From positions 682,001 to 746,000 of the forward strand of contig NZ_JAELVS010000001.1 of NCBI RefSeq assembly GCF_016427555.1: a stretch of 64,000 bases of DNA, written 5' to 3'. The stretch comes from Marinobacter litoralis (GTDB lineage: Bacteria > Pseudomonadota > Gammaproteobacteria > Pseudomonadales > Oleiphilaceae). The position numbers and the translations under genes were made by a program. Every line of letters begins with the position of its first letter. Positions within the stretch are counted from its first letter, which is position 1. This document shows, piece after piece, positions 1-7,239 of the stretch. The notes under the pieces are model-generated. The model saw only the letters and a program-made list of their open reading frames with translations. It had not been told where the DNA came from and ran no database searches.

Positions 1-29
1 CCTCGGACCTTTGAGTGGGATTCCATAAA

Positions 30-941
30 ATGACTACAACACTTCCGCGTATCGCTTTTCTTGGCATTGGTCTGATGGGCGCGCCTATGACCCGAAACCT
101 GCTGAACGCGGGTTATCCAATGACGTTGTGGAACCGCACACAGAGTAAGTGCGAGCCGTTTGCTGGCGAAGCTACGATCGCCAAGTCACCCGCTGAAGCG
201 GTTGCCGATGCGGATGTGGTTATCACCATGCTTGAGAACGGGCAGGTGGTGGATGATGTGTTGGTGTCGCAAGGCGCGATTACGGCGTTGAAGCCGGGTG
301 CGCTGTTGATTGATATGAGTTCGGTGCAGCCGTCGGTGGCGCGTGCCCATGGGGCACTGGCGGCGGAGCAGGGTGCGGGGTATTTGGATGCGCCGGTGTC
401 GGGCGGCACGGTGGGAGCGGCTGAGGCTCGGTTGAGCATTATGGCGGGCGGTGCCGAGGCGGATGTGGCTCGGGCTCTGCCGGTGTTTGAGGTGCTGGGA
501 AAGTGCACTCGCATTGGGCCGGTGGGGGCCGGGCAATTGGCTAAGCTGGCGAATCAGGCGATTGTCGGGATTACCATTGGTGCGGTGTCTGAGGCTTTGC
601 TGTTGGCGGCCAAGGGTGGTGCGGATCCGGCAGCGGTGCGTGAGGCGTTGATGGGTGGGTTTGCCGGGAGCCGGATTCTGGAGTTGCATGGTCAACGGAT
701 GATTGATCGGGATTTTGCGCCGGGTGCGCCGGCGCGGATTCAGTTGAAGGACTTGCGGATGATTCTGGATGAGGCTCGTGCCGAAGGGCTGACGTTGCCG
801 CTGTCGCAGCAGGTGCATAATGAGTATCTGTCGCTGGTGGCGAACGGTCAAAGCGAGGTGGACCACAGTGGGCTTTTGCTTGAGTTGGAGCATGTGAACG
901 GTACGTTGATGGGTTCTCTGGGCCGTGGGCCCAAGGAATAA
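30..941 (+). CDS. glxR: 2-hydroxy-3-oxopropionate (tartronate semialdehyde) reductase, NAD(P)-dependent
   Basis: A 303-residue member of the 3-hydroxyisobutyrate dehydrogenase family. It probably reduces tartronate semialdehyde to D-glycerate with NAD(P)H in the cytoplasm. The Rossmann nucleotide-binding loop GIGLMG is at residues 12-17, the substrate-binding motif DAPVSGG near 119-125, and the catalytic lysine is K172 in GAGQLAKLANQ. I chose the ATG at 30, preceded by a purine-rich GTGGGA, over an in-frame GTG at 15. The next gene starts 22 bases downstream and encodes a hydroxypyruvate isomerase, the usual partner in the glyoxylate/glycerate pathway, which favours this substrate over 3-hydroxyisobutyrate. 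The family is easy to recognise, but exact substrate cannot be read from sequence. The promoter lies outside the window. Confidence 0.85.
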   Translation: MTTTLPRIAFLGIGLMGAPMTRNLLNAGYPMTLWNRTQSKCEPFAGEATIAKSPAEAVADADVVITMLENGQVVDDVLVSQGAITALKPGALLIDMSSVQPSVARAHGALAAEQGAGYLDAPVSGGTVGAAEARLSIMAGGAEADVARALPVFEVLGKCTRIGPVGAGQLAKLANQAIVGITIGAVSEALLLAAKGGADPAAVREALMGGFAGSRILELHGQRMIDRDFAPGAPARIQLKDLRMILDEARAEGLTLPLSQQVHNEYLSLVANGQSEVDHSGLLLELEHVNGTLMGSLGRGPKE

Positions 942-963
942 GATTCAGTTTCAGGAGATTGCT

Positions 964-1743
964 ATGCCCCGTTTTGCCGCCAATTTGTCGATGCTGTTCA
1001 CGGAGGTGCCGTTTCTGGAGCGGTTTGCCAAGGCCCGTGCTGCCGGTTTTGATGGTGTGGAGTTTTTGTTCCCCTATGAGTGGCCGGCGGAGGTCATTGC
1101 GGCGGAACTGAAGACTAATGAGCTGACTCAGGTGTTGTTCAATCTGCCGCCCGGCAATTGGGACGCGGGTGAGCGCGGGATTGCTTGTTTGCCGGACCGG
1201 GTTGATGAGTTTCGCGCCGGGGTTGAGCAGGGTATTGCTTACGCGAAGGTGTTGGGCTGCAAGCAGTTGAATTGCCTGGCCGGGCTGAAGCCGGAAGCAC
1301 TGAGCGAAGACGAAGCCTGGCGCACGTTGGTGGCCAATGTTCAGTATGCCGCGGAGCGTTTTTCAGAAGCCGGGTTGACCCTGTGTTTGGAGGCGATCAA
1401 CTCGAGAGTGGATATGCCCGGTTTTATGCTGGATACCACCGGCAAGGTGATGGCGCTGATTGAAGAAGTAGATGCCGATAACGTGCGGTTGCAATACGAC
1501 ATCTACCACATGCAGATTATGGAAGGGGATTTGGTCCGGTCTATGGAGTGTCTGCTGCCGTGGATTGCTCATGTGCAATTTGCCGATAATCCTGGGCGGC
1601 ACGAGCCAGGCACCGGAGAGATTAACTTTTCGAATGTTTTCGAGGCGTTGGATAGGATGGGGTACGAGGGGTGGGTCAGTGCCGAGTACCGGCCTTCTGC
1701 GGCGACCGTGCAATCCCTGGGGTGGATGGGCGGCGGTGTCTGA
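964..1743 (+). CDS. hyi: hydroxypyruvate isomerase (TIM-barrel sugar isomerase family)
   Basis: A 259-residue xylose-isomerase-like TIM-barrel protein, expected to interconvert hydroxypyruvate and tartronate semialdehyde. Features of the Hyi family include the N-terminal MPRFAANLSMLF, the metal-binding glutamates E143 (in CLEAIN) and about E241 (in VSAEYRP), and the QYDIYHMQ segment between them. Length matches the family (about 258). The start is the ATG at 964 with an AGGAG motif about 8 bases upstream; an upstream in-frame extension would overlap glxR. It lies 22 bases after glxR in the same direction, so the two are almost certainly co-transcribed, with the isomerase feeding the reductase. 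Confidence 0.88.
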   Translation: MPRFAANLSMLFTEVPFLERFAKARAAGFDGVEFLFPYEWPAEVIAAELKTNELTQVLFNLPPGNWDAGERGIACLPDRVDEFRAGVEQGIAYAKVLGCKQLNCLAGLKPEALSEDEAWRTLVANVQYAAERFSEAGLTLCLEAINSRVDMPGFMLDTTGKVMALIEEVDADNVRLQYDIYHMQIMEGDLVRSMECLLPWIAHVQFADNPGRHEPGTGEINFSNVFEALDRMGYEGWVSAEYRPSAATVQSLGWMGGGV

Positions 1744-1847
1744 CCGTCGCCAGACGCGACACCCTCTTACAAGATCGTAACTGGCCCGGGCTGCCGGTTC
1801 TTCGTAACCTTAGAGTTAATGTTATCCGCTATCAGGAGGGCTCACCG

Positions 1848-2528
1848 GTGAAGGCACTGGTAATCGAAGACGATCAGGATGTAGCAAGTTACCTGGTAAA
1901 GGGGCTGAAGGAATCCGATTTCGTAGTAGATCATGCGGCCGACGGTAAAGACGGCATGATGATGGCTGCGAGTGAAGAATACGACATCATGATTGTGGAT
2001 CGTATGCTGCCCGGCATGGACGGCCTTTCCATCATCAAGACAGTGCGAGCCACCGGTAATCAGGTTCCGGTCCTGATTTTGAGCGCGCTGGGTGATGTGG
2101 ATGACCGCGTTGAAGGCCTGCGGGGCGGCGGTGATGATTACCTGACCAAGCCCTTCTCGTTCACTGAATTGCTGGCACGCATCGAATCGCTGGTTCGCCG
2201 TAATCGTCAGGCGGCCGAAACCGAAACGGTATTGAAAGTGGCTGATCTGGAGATGGATCTGCTTGCGCGAACCGTCAAGCGTTCCGGCCAGAACATTGAT
2301 GTCCAGCCCCGTGAGTTCCGGTTGCTGGAATATTTGATGCGCAATGCCGGCCAGGTGGTCACCCGCACCATGCTGCTGGAGAAGGTTTGGGACTATCACT
2401 TTGACCCCCAGACGAACGTGATCGACGTGCACATCAGCCGCTTGCGCGCGAAAATCGACAAGGAATTCGACACCCCCTTGCTGCAAACGGTCCGGGGTGC
2501 GGGATACATGTTGCGTGAAACTGCTTAG
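1848..2528 (+). CDS. OmpR/PhoB-family response regulator
   Basis: A 226-residue two-domain regulator. The receiver domain (about 1-115) has the acidic pocket IEDD at residues 5-8, phospho-acceptor D51 in IVDRMLPGMDG, and the conserved lysine in DYLTKPFS. The C-terminal winged-helix domain (about 130-220) carries the typical QPREFRLLEYLMRN and TNVIDVHISRLRAKID segments. It starts with GTG at 1848 behind a strong AGGAGGG at 1834-1840; the reading frame is open further upstream but without a matching ribosome site. Its 3' end overlaps the kinase gene by 14 bases, so regulator and kinase are translationally coupled. The signal and target genes cannot be deduced. Confidence 0.9.
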   Translation: MKALVIEDDQDVASYLVKGLKESDFVVDHAADGKDGMMMAASEEYDIMIVDRMLPGMDGLSIIKTVRATGNQVPVLILSALGDVDDRVEGLRGGGDDYLTKPFSFTELLARIESLVRRNRQAAETETVLKVADLEMDLLARTVKRSGQNIDVQPREFRLLEYLMRNAGQVVTRTMLLEKVWDYHFDPQTNVIDVHISRLRAKIDKEFDTPLLQTVRGAGYMLRETA

Positions 2529-3993
2529 TCAGCTCAGAACGTCGTCTTTCCAGCTGGCACTGCTGTATATGGTGGTGTTTGCCACCTCGGTATTTTTGCT
2601 TCTGGCATTTATATACTGGCGTACAGCTGGATTCATGACCGCTCAGACTGATGAAACCATCGAGGCAGAAATCACTGGCCTCGCGGAGCAGTATCGGGGG
2701 CGGGGCGTTAACGGGCTGATAACCATCATCCGGGAACGTGTCGCAAGAGACCCCAACGCTAAAACGGTTTACCTTCTTTCTACCGACGATTTGCTGAAAC
2801 TGGCAGGCAACATTGATGCCTGGCCAGAAGGTAGCCGCTCGACGGACAGCGGCTGGATCAACTTTACCCTGGACTCCAGCGTCGGCTGGAAAGGCCCGGA
2901 ACGGCTAGCTCGTGCCCGTATTTTTGATGTGCAGGGCGGTCTTCGGTTGTTGGTGGGGCGCGATGTTGATGAACTGACCAGCCTCAAGCGTGTGATCGAA
3001 GGCGCAATCAACTGGGGCATGGGCATTACCCTGGCGCTGGCGCTGTTGGGCGGCTTTTTAATGAGCCGAAGCACAACCCGTCGTATTGAAGTGATCAACA
3101 ACACCTCTCGCCGTATCATGAACGGCCATCTTTCGTTGCGAATACCCACCCGCGGTACCGAAGACGACTTCGACCAACTGGCAGAAAACCTGAACCAGAT
3201 GCTCGACCGCATCGTGTATCTGATGGAAGGTATCCGGCACGTTTCCGACAGCATTGCCCACGATTTGAGAACTCCGCTCACACGCCTGCGCAACCAACTG
3301 GAAAGAACCCTGATTTCTGTGGATAACGACGAAGCCCGGGAGCAAGTTGGACGCGCTGTGGGTGAGGCGGATCAGTTGCTGGCCACCTTCAACGCGTTGC
3401 TGAGGATTGCGCGGCTGGAAACCCGAGGCAATACCGCCGACATGAAAGTGATTTCTCTGGATGAGTTGGTCGGCGATGCCTGTGAACTCTACGAAGCGCT
3501 GGCCGAAGACAAAGATCAGCAGTTCAAGCAGGTGATGGAACCCAAGGTGATGATTGAAGGTGACCGGGATCTGCTGTTCCAGATGGTCAGTAATCTGATC
3601 GACAACGCGATCAAGTACACGCCGGAGCATGGCGGCATCGTGGTGGTGGTTCGTAAAGAGGGAGCCAATGCGATTTTCGAAGTTCAGGATTCCGGTATTG
3701 GTATTCCGGATGATGAGAAAGAGCAGGTGTTTCAACGCTTTTACCGGGTGGGCAAAAGTCGTTCATTGCCGGGCAATGGCTTGGGCTTGAGTCTGGTCAG
3801 CGCCGTGGCAGAGATTCACCAGGGAGAAATCCTGCTGAGTGATAGCCACCCCGATGCGGAAATGCCTGGGCTGACGGTGGCAGTGAAAATGCCGGCGTTC
3901 ACAGGAGTCAGAAAACGTATCAAAGCCGCTCAGGTTGAGCACAAACCCGACGGCGCGGATGAGGCTCGCTCATCCGCAGACAGTCAGGCGTAA
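2515..3993 (+). CDS. sensor histidine kinase, HAMP-HisKA-HATPase
   Basis: A 492-residue inner-membrane kinase paired with the preceding regulator. The first membrane helix is about residues 13-35 (LALLYMVVFATSVFLLLAFI), then a periplasmic region of about 130 residues, a second helix about 170-190, a HAMP linker, the HisKA phosphorylation site H249 in SIAHDLRTPL, the N box (NLIDNAIKYTPEHGG), G1 (DSGIGIP) and G2 (GNGLGLSLV). All catalytic boxes are intact. I chose the GTG at 2515 (protein start MKLLSQLRTSS), which gives a short cytoplasmic lead before the helix; a GTG at 2497 is also possible. The periplasmic segment has no domain I recognise, so the stimulus is unknown. Confidence 0.9.
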   Translation: MKLLSQLRTSSFQLALLYMVVFATSVFLLLAFIYWRTAGFMTAQTDETIEAEITGLAEQYRGRGVNGLITIIRERVARDPNAKTVYLLSTDDLLKLAGNIDAWPEGSRSTDSGWINFTLDSSVGWKGPERLARARIFDVQGGLRLLVGRDVDELTSLKRVIEGAINWGMGITLALALLGGFLMSRSTTRRIEVINNTSRRIMNGHLSLRIPTRGTEDDFDQLAENLNQMLDRIVYLMEGIRHVSDSIAHDLRTPLTRLRNQLERTLISVDNDEAREQVGRAVGEADQLLATFNALLRIARLETRGNTADMKVISLDELVGDACELYEALAEDKDQQFKQVMEPKVMIEGDRDLLFQMVSNLIDNAIKYTPEHGGIVVVVRKEGANAIFEVQDSGIGIPDDEKEQVFQRFYRVGKSRSLPGNGLGLSLVSAVAEIHQGEILLSDSHPDAEMPGLTVAVKMPAFTGVRKRIKAAQVEHKPDGADEARSSADSQA

Positions 3994-3997
3994 CGCC

Positions 3998-4279
3998 TCA
4001 GTGGCTGGCGCGGAAACGGTTTACCTGCGCCAGTAACGGGCTGAAAACCGCCTCAGCACGCGCTTCGACTTGCTTGGTCAATGCTTCGAGCTGGGCACGA
4101 CGGTGATCAACTTTCACCTGCAGGCTGTCCCACTCACCTTCCAGATGCTTCTGCTCCGCCATCATCAAGGCAGCAATATTGTGGCGATTTACCTTATTGG
4201 TGATGCCCAGTTCTTCCAGTTTAAAACCCAGACTATCAACGCCTTCCAGCGCCAGATTCAGAATCTTTTGAGTGTTCAT
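3998..4279 (-). CDS. small coiled-coil protein of unknown function
   Basis: A 93-residue, highly charged and helix-prone protein, rich in Glu, Lys, Arg and Gln from residue 35 onwards (AEQKHLEGEWDSLQVKVDHR), suggesting a coiled coil. No signal peptide or membrane segment is seen. The ATG at 4279 has GGAGA about 9 bases upstream on the minus strand. The gene converges on the histidine kinase gene, with only four bases between their ends, and no terminator hairpin separates them. The general look is like short phasin-type or scaffold proteins, but I do not recognise a specific family and assign no function. Confidence 0.7.
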   Translation of the reverse strand: MNTQKILNLALEGVDSLGFKLEELGITNKVNRHNIAALMMAEQKHLEGEWDSLQVKVDHRRAQLEALTKQVEARAEAVFSPLLAQVNRFRASH

Positions 4280-4450
4280 GGTGTGTCTCCACAAAATGGT
4301 GAGTAAGGGGTAGTGAGGGGGAAATTAGCCGTAGTGTCTAGAGTGTGCAACCTAATTTCCCTCTGAGCGGTGGCCATTCGGCTCTTGCCAAAAGGTAATG
4401 AGGTGGCCACTGGGAGGTAATGGTCAGTCTGCATAATAGATAATGTAGAC

Positions 4451-4529
4451 GAAGAAGCCGTCCCAATGAGGTTGCTTCTTCCTCCAGCACAGCGCTAGCC
4501 TTATACCCCGTGATTCACGGGGTTTTTTT
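4451..4529 (+). ncRNA. candidate short leader RNA or small RNA ending at the pre-greB terminator
   Basis: A possible transcript of about 80 nt upstream of greB. It would begin just after a TATAAT-like GATAAT (4439-4444), although no convincing -35 is seen. It contains the hairpin GAAGAAGC (4451-4458) with GCTTCTTC (4474-4481), and ends at the terminator at 4505-4529. No plus-strand gene lies upstream for that terminator to serve. In E. coli the related greA gene has a terminated leader that yields the GraL RNA, so an attenuated greB leader is a reasonable model. Boundaries are inferred, not observed. Confidence 0.4.
4505..4529 (+). terminator. rho-independent terminator in the greB leader
   Basis: ACCCCGTG (4505-4512), loop ATT, CACGGGGT (4516-4523), followed by seven Ts. 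The T-run is on the plus strand only, so it acts on rightward transcription. It stands 41 bases before the greB start codon, where there is no upstream plus-strand gene. Confidence 0.8.
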
Positions 4530-4570
4530 ATGCCCCCACATTCTTCAGTCAGGTTGAGCGCAAACGTACC

Positions 4571-5083
4571 ATGGTAAAAACCACATCTTCCGGACATCCG
4601 CCCCGTTACATTACTCCAGAGGGCGAGCAGGCGCTGCGAGAAGAGCTTCAGTATTTGTGGAAAATCAAGCGACCCGAGGTCACCCAGGCCGTGCGCGAAG
4701 CGGCCGCACAAGGTGATCGTTCTGAAAATGCGGAATACATCTACGGTAAAAAACAGTTGCGAGAGATTGACCGCCGGGTGCGTTTTCTCAGTAAACGGCT
4801 GGATGAAGTGACCGTGGTAGACCGGCTGCCGGAAGACCAAACCCGCGTGTATTTTGGCGCCTGGGTAACAGTCGAGGACGAAGACGGCGAGGAACAGAGC
4901 TATCGTTTGGTAGGGGCGGACGAGTTTGATCTCACCAAAGGCTATTTGAGTATCAATGCACCGTTGGCGAGAGCGTTGATTGGAAAACACCTGGACGACG
5001 AAGTATCAGTGAAAACACCTGATGGCTGGAAAAACGTTGTCATTACAGGCATTCGGTATAACGCCAACACGCCTGGTAAGTGA
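4571..5083 (+). CDS. greB: transcription elongation factor GreB
   Basis: A 170-residue Gre factor that rescues backtracked RNA polymerase by stimulating cleavage of the 3' end of the transcript. The N-terminal coiled coil spans about residues 13-85 (ITPEGEQALREELQYLWKIK). The acidic tip has the GDRSENAEYIYGKK motif, whose Asp and Glu coordinate the catalytic metal. The C-terminal FKBP-like domain follows (AWVTVEDEDGEE ... SYRLVGADE ... GYLSINAPLARALIGK). The pattern YIYGKKQLREIDRR and the length of about 170, rather than 158, support GreB over GreA. The plain intergenic start at 4571 follows a leader containing a strong terminator, suggesting control by attenuation. Confidence 0.93.
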   Translation: MVKTTSSGHPPRYITPEGEQALREELQYLWKIKRPEVTQAVREAAAQGDRSENAEYIYGKKQLREIDRRVRFLSKRLDEVTVVDRLPEDQTRVYFGAWVTVEDEDGEEQSYRLVGADEFDLTKGYLSINAPLARALIGKHLDDEVSVKTPDGWKNVVITGIRYNANTPGK

Positions 5084-5191
5084 GAGCTGTCACATAATTG
5101 TCTAATCGATGAGCGATTCGTCAATTTAGGCGATACACTGATCAAAAATTGTCACTCCAAGTGAGTGCGCGATCGGATCAGGATGATTGCC

Positions 5192-5665
5192 ATGAATGCC
5201 GCTAACGACACCATCGGAAAAACGCCAGGCCACGGCTTTTGGGGAGCGTGCATCGGATTGATGCTAGGGCTTGGGCTATCCTTGCCAACGTTCGGACAGG
5301 CACCTGTCAACGATGCCGATGCCCCGGTGTTTGAATACGAAGAGCGCTCCACCATCGATACCATCCCTTTCCGCTCAATGGATGAAGAGGTATTGGCAAA
5401 CACCGTTATTGAAGGGGGGCTGGCGGCTCCTGCAGCGGGTGTACCGGTGCAGTCAGGCAAAGACGCGGACTTTTATCTTGATCCACTGGCCCTGCAACCC
5501 AGGGACGAACGCACGGATCTGGGCCGCTCTGAAATTCCGGTGGATATTCGTTTTGCCAACCCGAAAGTCGTGCCGGGGCAGACCCACAGTAATAACTACG
5601 TCATCCGCCCGCCCCAGAACCGAGCCTACGACGCGCTTAACGTGAACATGACCGAGCGGCCATAA
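5192..5665 (+). CDS. exported protein of unknown function
   Basis: A 157-residue protein with a hydrophobic N-terminal stretch (about residues 15-35, FWGACIGLMLGLGLSLP) that looks like a signal peptide ending near TFGQA. The remainder is acidic, with low-complexity Pro/Asp and no cysteines, and contains VDIRFANPKVVPGQTHSNN near the C terminus. In-frame GTG (5165) and ATG (5183) codons lie upstream; I prefer the ATG at 5192 because AGGA sits at a suitable distance. No domain is recognised. It follows greB by about 110 bases in the same direction and may be separately expressed. Confidence 0.65.
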   Translation: MNAANDTIGKTPGHGFWGACIGLMLGLGLSLPTFGQAPVNDADAPVFEYEERSTIDTIPFRSMDEEVLANTVIEGGLAAPAAGVPVQSGKDADFYLDPLALQPRDERTDLGRSEIPVDIRFANPKVVPGQTHSNNYVIRPPQNRAYDALNVNMTERP

Positions 5666-5687
5666 CCTCCCCCCGTTGGCCTATGGC

Positions 5688-5999
5688 CTAGGCCGCTGCG
5701 CTGTCTTGCTGCTCCGGCTGGCCCAGCACGTCTTCGTAGAAAAACTCGAGGGCTTGTCTCGCTTGGTTGAGCCGGGCCCGTGACACTCGTAGTTGTTCGT
5801 TCAGATACGAAAGAAAATGTGCCTGATCCTCGTCGGACAGGGTTCCCGGGTCTTTTAAATCGTGAAACAGTACGTAGCGGCTGATCCAGTGCAGGTAGGT
5901 CTGCTCTGCCCGCTGGTTGAGTTCGCGTTTGTGAATAGCAGCTTGAACAAGGTTCACCAAGCCGGAACGTGACTGCTCCAGCGCTTCAGTAATGTCCAT
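5688..5999 (-). CDS. stand-alone integrase N-terminal (SAM-like) domain protein
   Basis: A 103-residue protein that resembles only the N-terminal core-binding domain of tyrosine recombinases (helical bundle with RAEQTYLHWISRYVLFHD, then HFLSYLNEQLRVSRARLNQARQALEFFYEDVL). Known XerC/integron integrases carry this pattern before a catalytic domain with the R-H-R-Y tetrad; here the frame stops cleanly and no catalytic remnant follows. It is therefore either a domesticated DNA-binding protein or a fragment. The ATG at 5999 starts the match well. No att site or other mobile gene is seen nearby. Confidence 0.7.
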   Translation of the reverse strand: MDITEALEQSRSGLVNLVQAAIHKRELNQRAEQTYLHWISRYVLFHDLKDPGTLSDEDQAHFLSYLNEQLRVSRARLNQARQALEFFYEDVLGQPEQQDSAAA

Positions 6000-6146
6000 G
6001 TATAAAATCTTCCGAATGACTTGTTTTTGTTATGGTGCGCGCATCATATGACAAACGTTTGAACGGCGCAAAGATGAGGCGAAATCGAGGGGGCTAAAGA
6101 GAGGGAGCAACCGCTGGCACTGACCAGCGGCTACGACGGTAGCGGC

Positions 6147-6407
6147 TTACTTCAACGATTCGAGCTTGTCGATGTACTGCTGCATGGCTTCTTCGCTGGA
6201 GGTGCCTTTCAGCTTATCCCACGCGTCGTACTTGGCGCGGCCAACGAAATCCATCATGCCGGGGCGCTTGCCTGAAACATCACCTTCGGTGGCTTGCTTG
6301 TACAGGGCGTAGAATTCCAGCTTCAGTTCGTTGGACGGTTGAAAATCGCCTTCGGCAGTCTGGATGTAGTTTACTGACTCTTCAAACTTGGCTTTCAGGT
6401 CACTCAT
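6147..6407 (-). CDS. acyl-CoA-binding protein
   Basis: An 86-residue ACBP, the whole protein being one four-helix acyl-CoA-binding domain. Characteristic residues are visible: the LKLEFYALYKQATEGDV segment with the ligand-contacting Tyr and Lys, the KRPGMMDFVGRAKYDAW stretch with the conserved Lys and Trp, and the final helix EEAMQQYIDKLESL. It should bind long-chain acyl-CoA esters in the cytoplasm and buffer or transport them. Bacterial ACBPs are patchily distributed. The gene is monocistronic and diverges from the T6SS operon across a 270-bp intergenic region. Confidence 0.93.
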   Translation of the reverse strand: MSDLKAKFEESVNYIQTAEGDFQPSNELKLEFYALYKQATEGDVSGKRPGMMDFVGRAKYDAWDKLKGTSSEEAMQQYIDKLESLK

Positions 6408-6521
6408 CGTTGTGGTCCTTGGTGTGAATGGTTGTTTCCTATGAGGATTACCGAAGTATAGCTTTGAGCTTCAGGCCCGTCATTGACTAAAACCGCGTGC
6501 CACTTGGCATTACGGCAATCT

Positions 6522-6535
6522 GGCAAAAGTTTGCC
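6522..6535. promoter_or_regulatory. palindrome in the region upstream of tssB, possible operator
   Basis: GGCAAA-AG-TTTGCC is a perfect 6-2-6 palindrome in the intergenic region between the ACBP gene (minus) and tssB (plus), about 145 bases before the tssB start. It overlaps a near match to a sigma-54 promoter (TGGC...TTGC), but the GG and GC elements are 9 bases apart instead of the usual 10. A sigma-54 promoter would fit the VasH-type activator in this cluster, yet this assignment is weak. Confidence 0.3.
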
Positions 6536-6678
6536 CGAGTACACATTTTGAGCCAATTGTGGCCAAAGGCTTATTGAGCTGACCTGAACACCGGTGTAGA
6601 GTCTCGCCTGTTGTTTGCCAGGATGGCAGACACAAGGGAATGAAATACGTTGCAAATGAATTGCACAGGGAGCACGTC

Positions 6679-7176
6679 ATGTCTGGCAAAGAAGGTTCTG
6701 TCGCGCCTAAAGAGCGCATTAATATCAAGTATGTCCCCGCCACCGGCGATCAGCAGGCTGAAACCGAACTGCCGCTGAAGATGTTTGTGGTCGGCGATTT
6801 CAAGGGCCATGCTGAAGAAACCCCCATTGAAGACCGTAAAGCCATTTCTGTGGATAAGAACAACTTCCGTTCTGTGATGAAGGAAGCTGGTCTTACGCTC
6901 TCAACCTCCGTATCCAACAAACTCGAAGACGGCGCGGATGACCTACCGGTGAATCTGCAGATCGAAAGTCTGGAAGACTTTTCCCCTGACAGCATCGCCC
7001 GCCAGGTTCCTGAGCTGAAAAAGCTGATCGAACTGCGCGAAGCGCTTGTTGCCCTCAAAGGCCCGCTCGGTAATGTGCCGTCTTTCCGCTCCAAGCTTCA
7101 AGAGCTGCTGGACGACGAACGCGCGCGGGAATCGCTGCTGGCGGAACTGGAACTGGCAACCGAAAACGACGAATAA
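6679..7176 (+). CDS. tssB: T6SS contractile sheath small subunit TssB (VipA)
   Basis: A 165-residue TssB/VipA/ImpB protein. Together with TssC it forms the cytoplasmic contractile sheath. The family signature is clear: RINIKYVPATGDQQAETELPLKM near the N terminus, then the VVGDF motif and the C-terminal DD-rich helix. The start is the ATG at 6679 behind GGGAG; an in-frame ATG at 6640 has no good ribosome site and would add a 13-residue tail absent from the family. It is the first gene of the T6SS operon, followed by tssC after 63 bases, the usual order. Confidence 0.95.
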   Translation: MSGKEGSVAPKERINIKYVPATGDQQAETELPLKMFVVGDFKGHAEETPIEDRKAISVDKNNFRSVMKEAGLTLSTSVSNKLEDGADDLPVNLQIESLEDFSPDSIARQVPELKKLIELREALVALKGPLGNVPSFRSKLQELLDDERARESLLAELELATENDE

Positions 7177-7239
7177 GCGCGTTTCCGACACCGGTTACAC
7201 CCAACACCAATTATCAATTACGTACTGAAGGGATGTGGT

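Noticed and set aside
186..893. Long antisense frames over glxR and similar ones over tssC, tssK, DUF3422, vgrG and others
   Set aside because: They mirror the codon pattern of the real genes on the other strand and show no protein family features.
4070..4306. Plus-strand frame opposite the small coiled-coil gene
   Set aside because: It is antisense to a frame with better start and composition.
5674..5696. GGCCTAGGCC palindrome between two convergent genes
   Set aside because: Short stem with no T-run; too little for a terminator call.
6521..6534. Sigma-54 promoter before tssB
   Set aside because: TGGC and TTGC are there, but GG and GC are 9 apart instead of 10, so I list only the palindrome.
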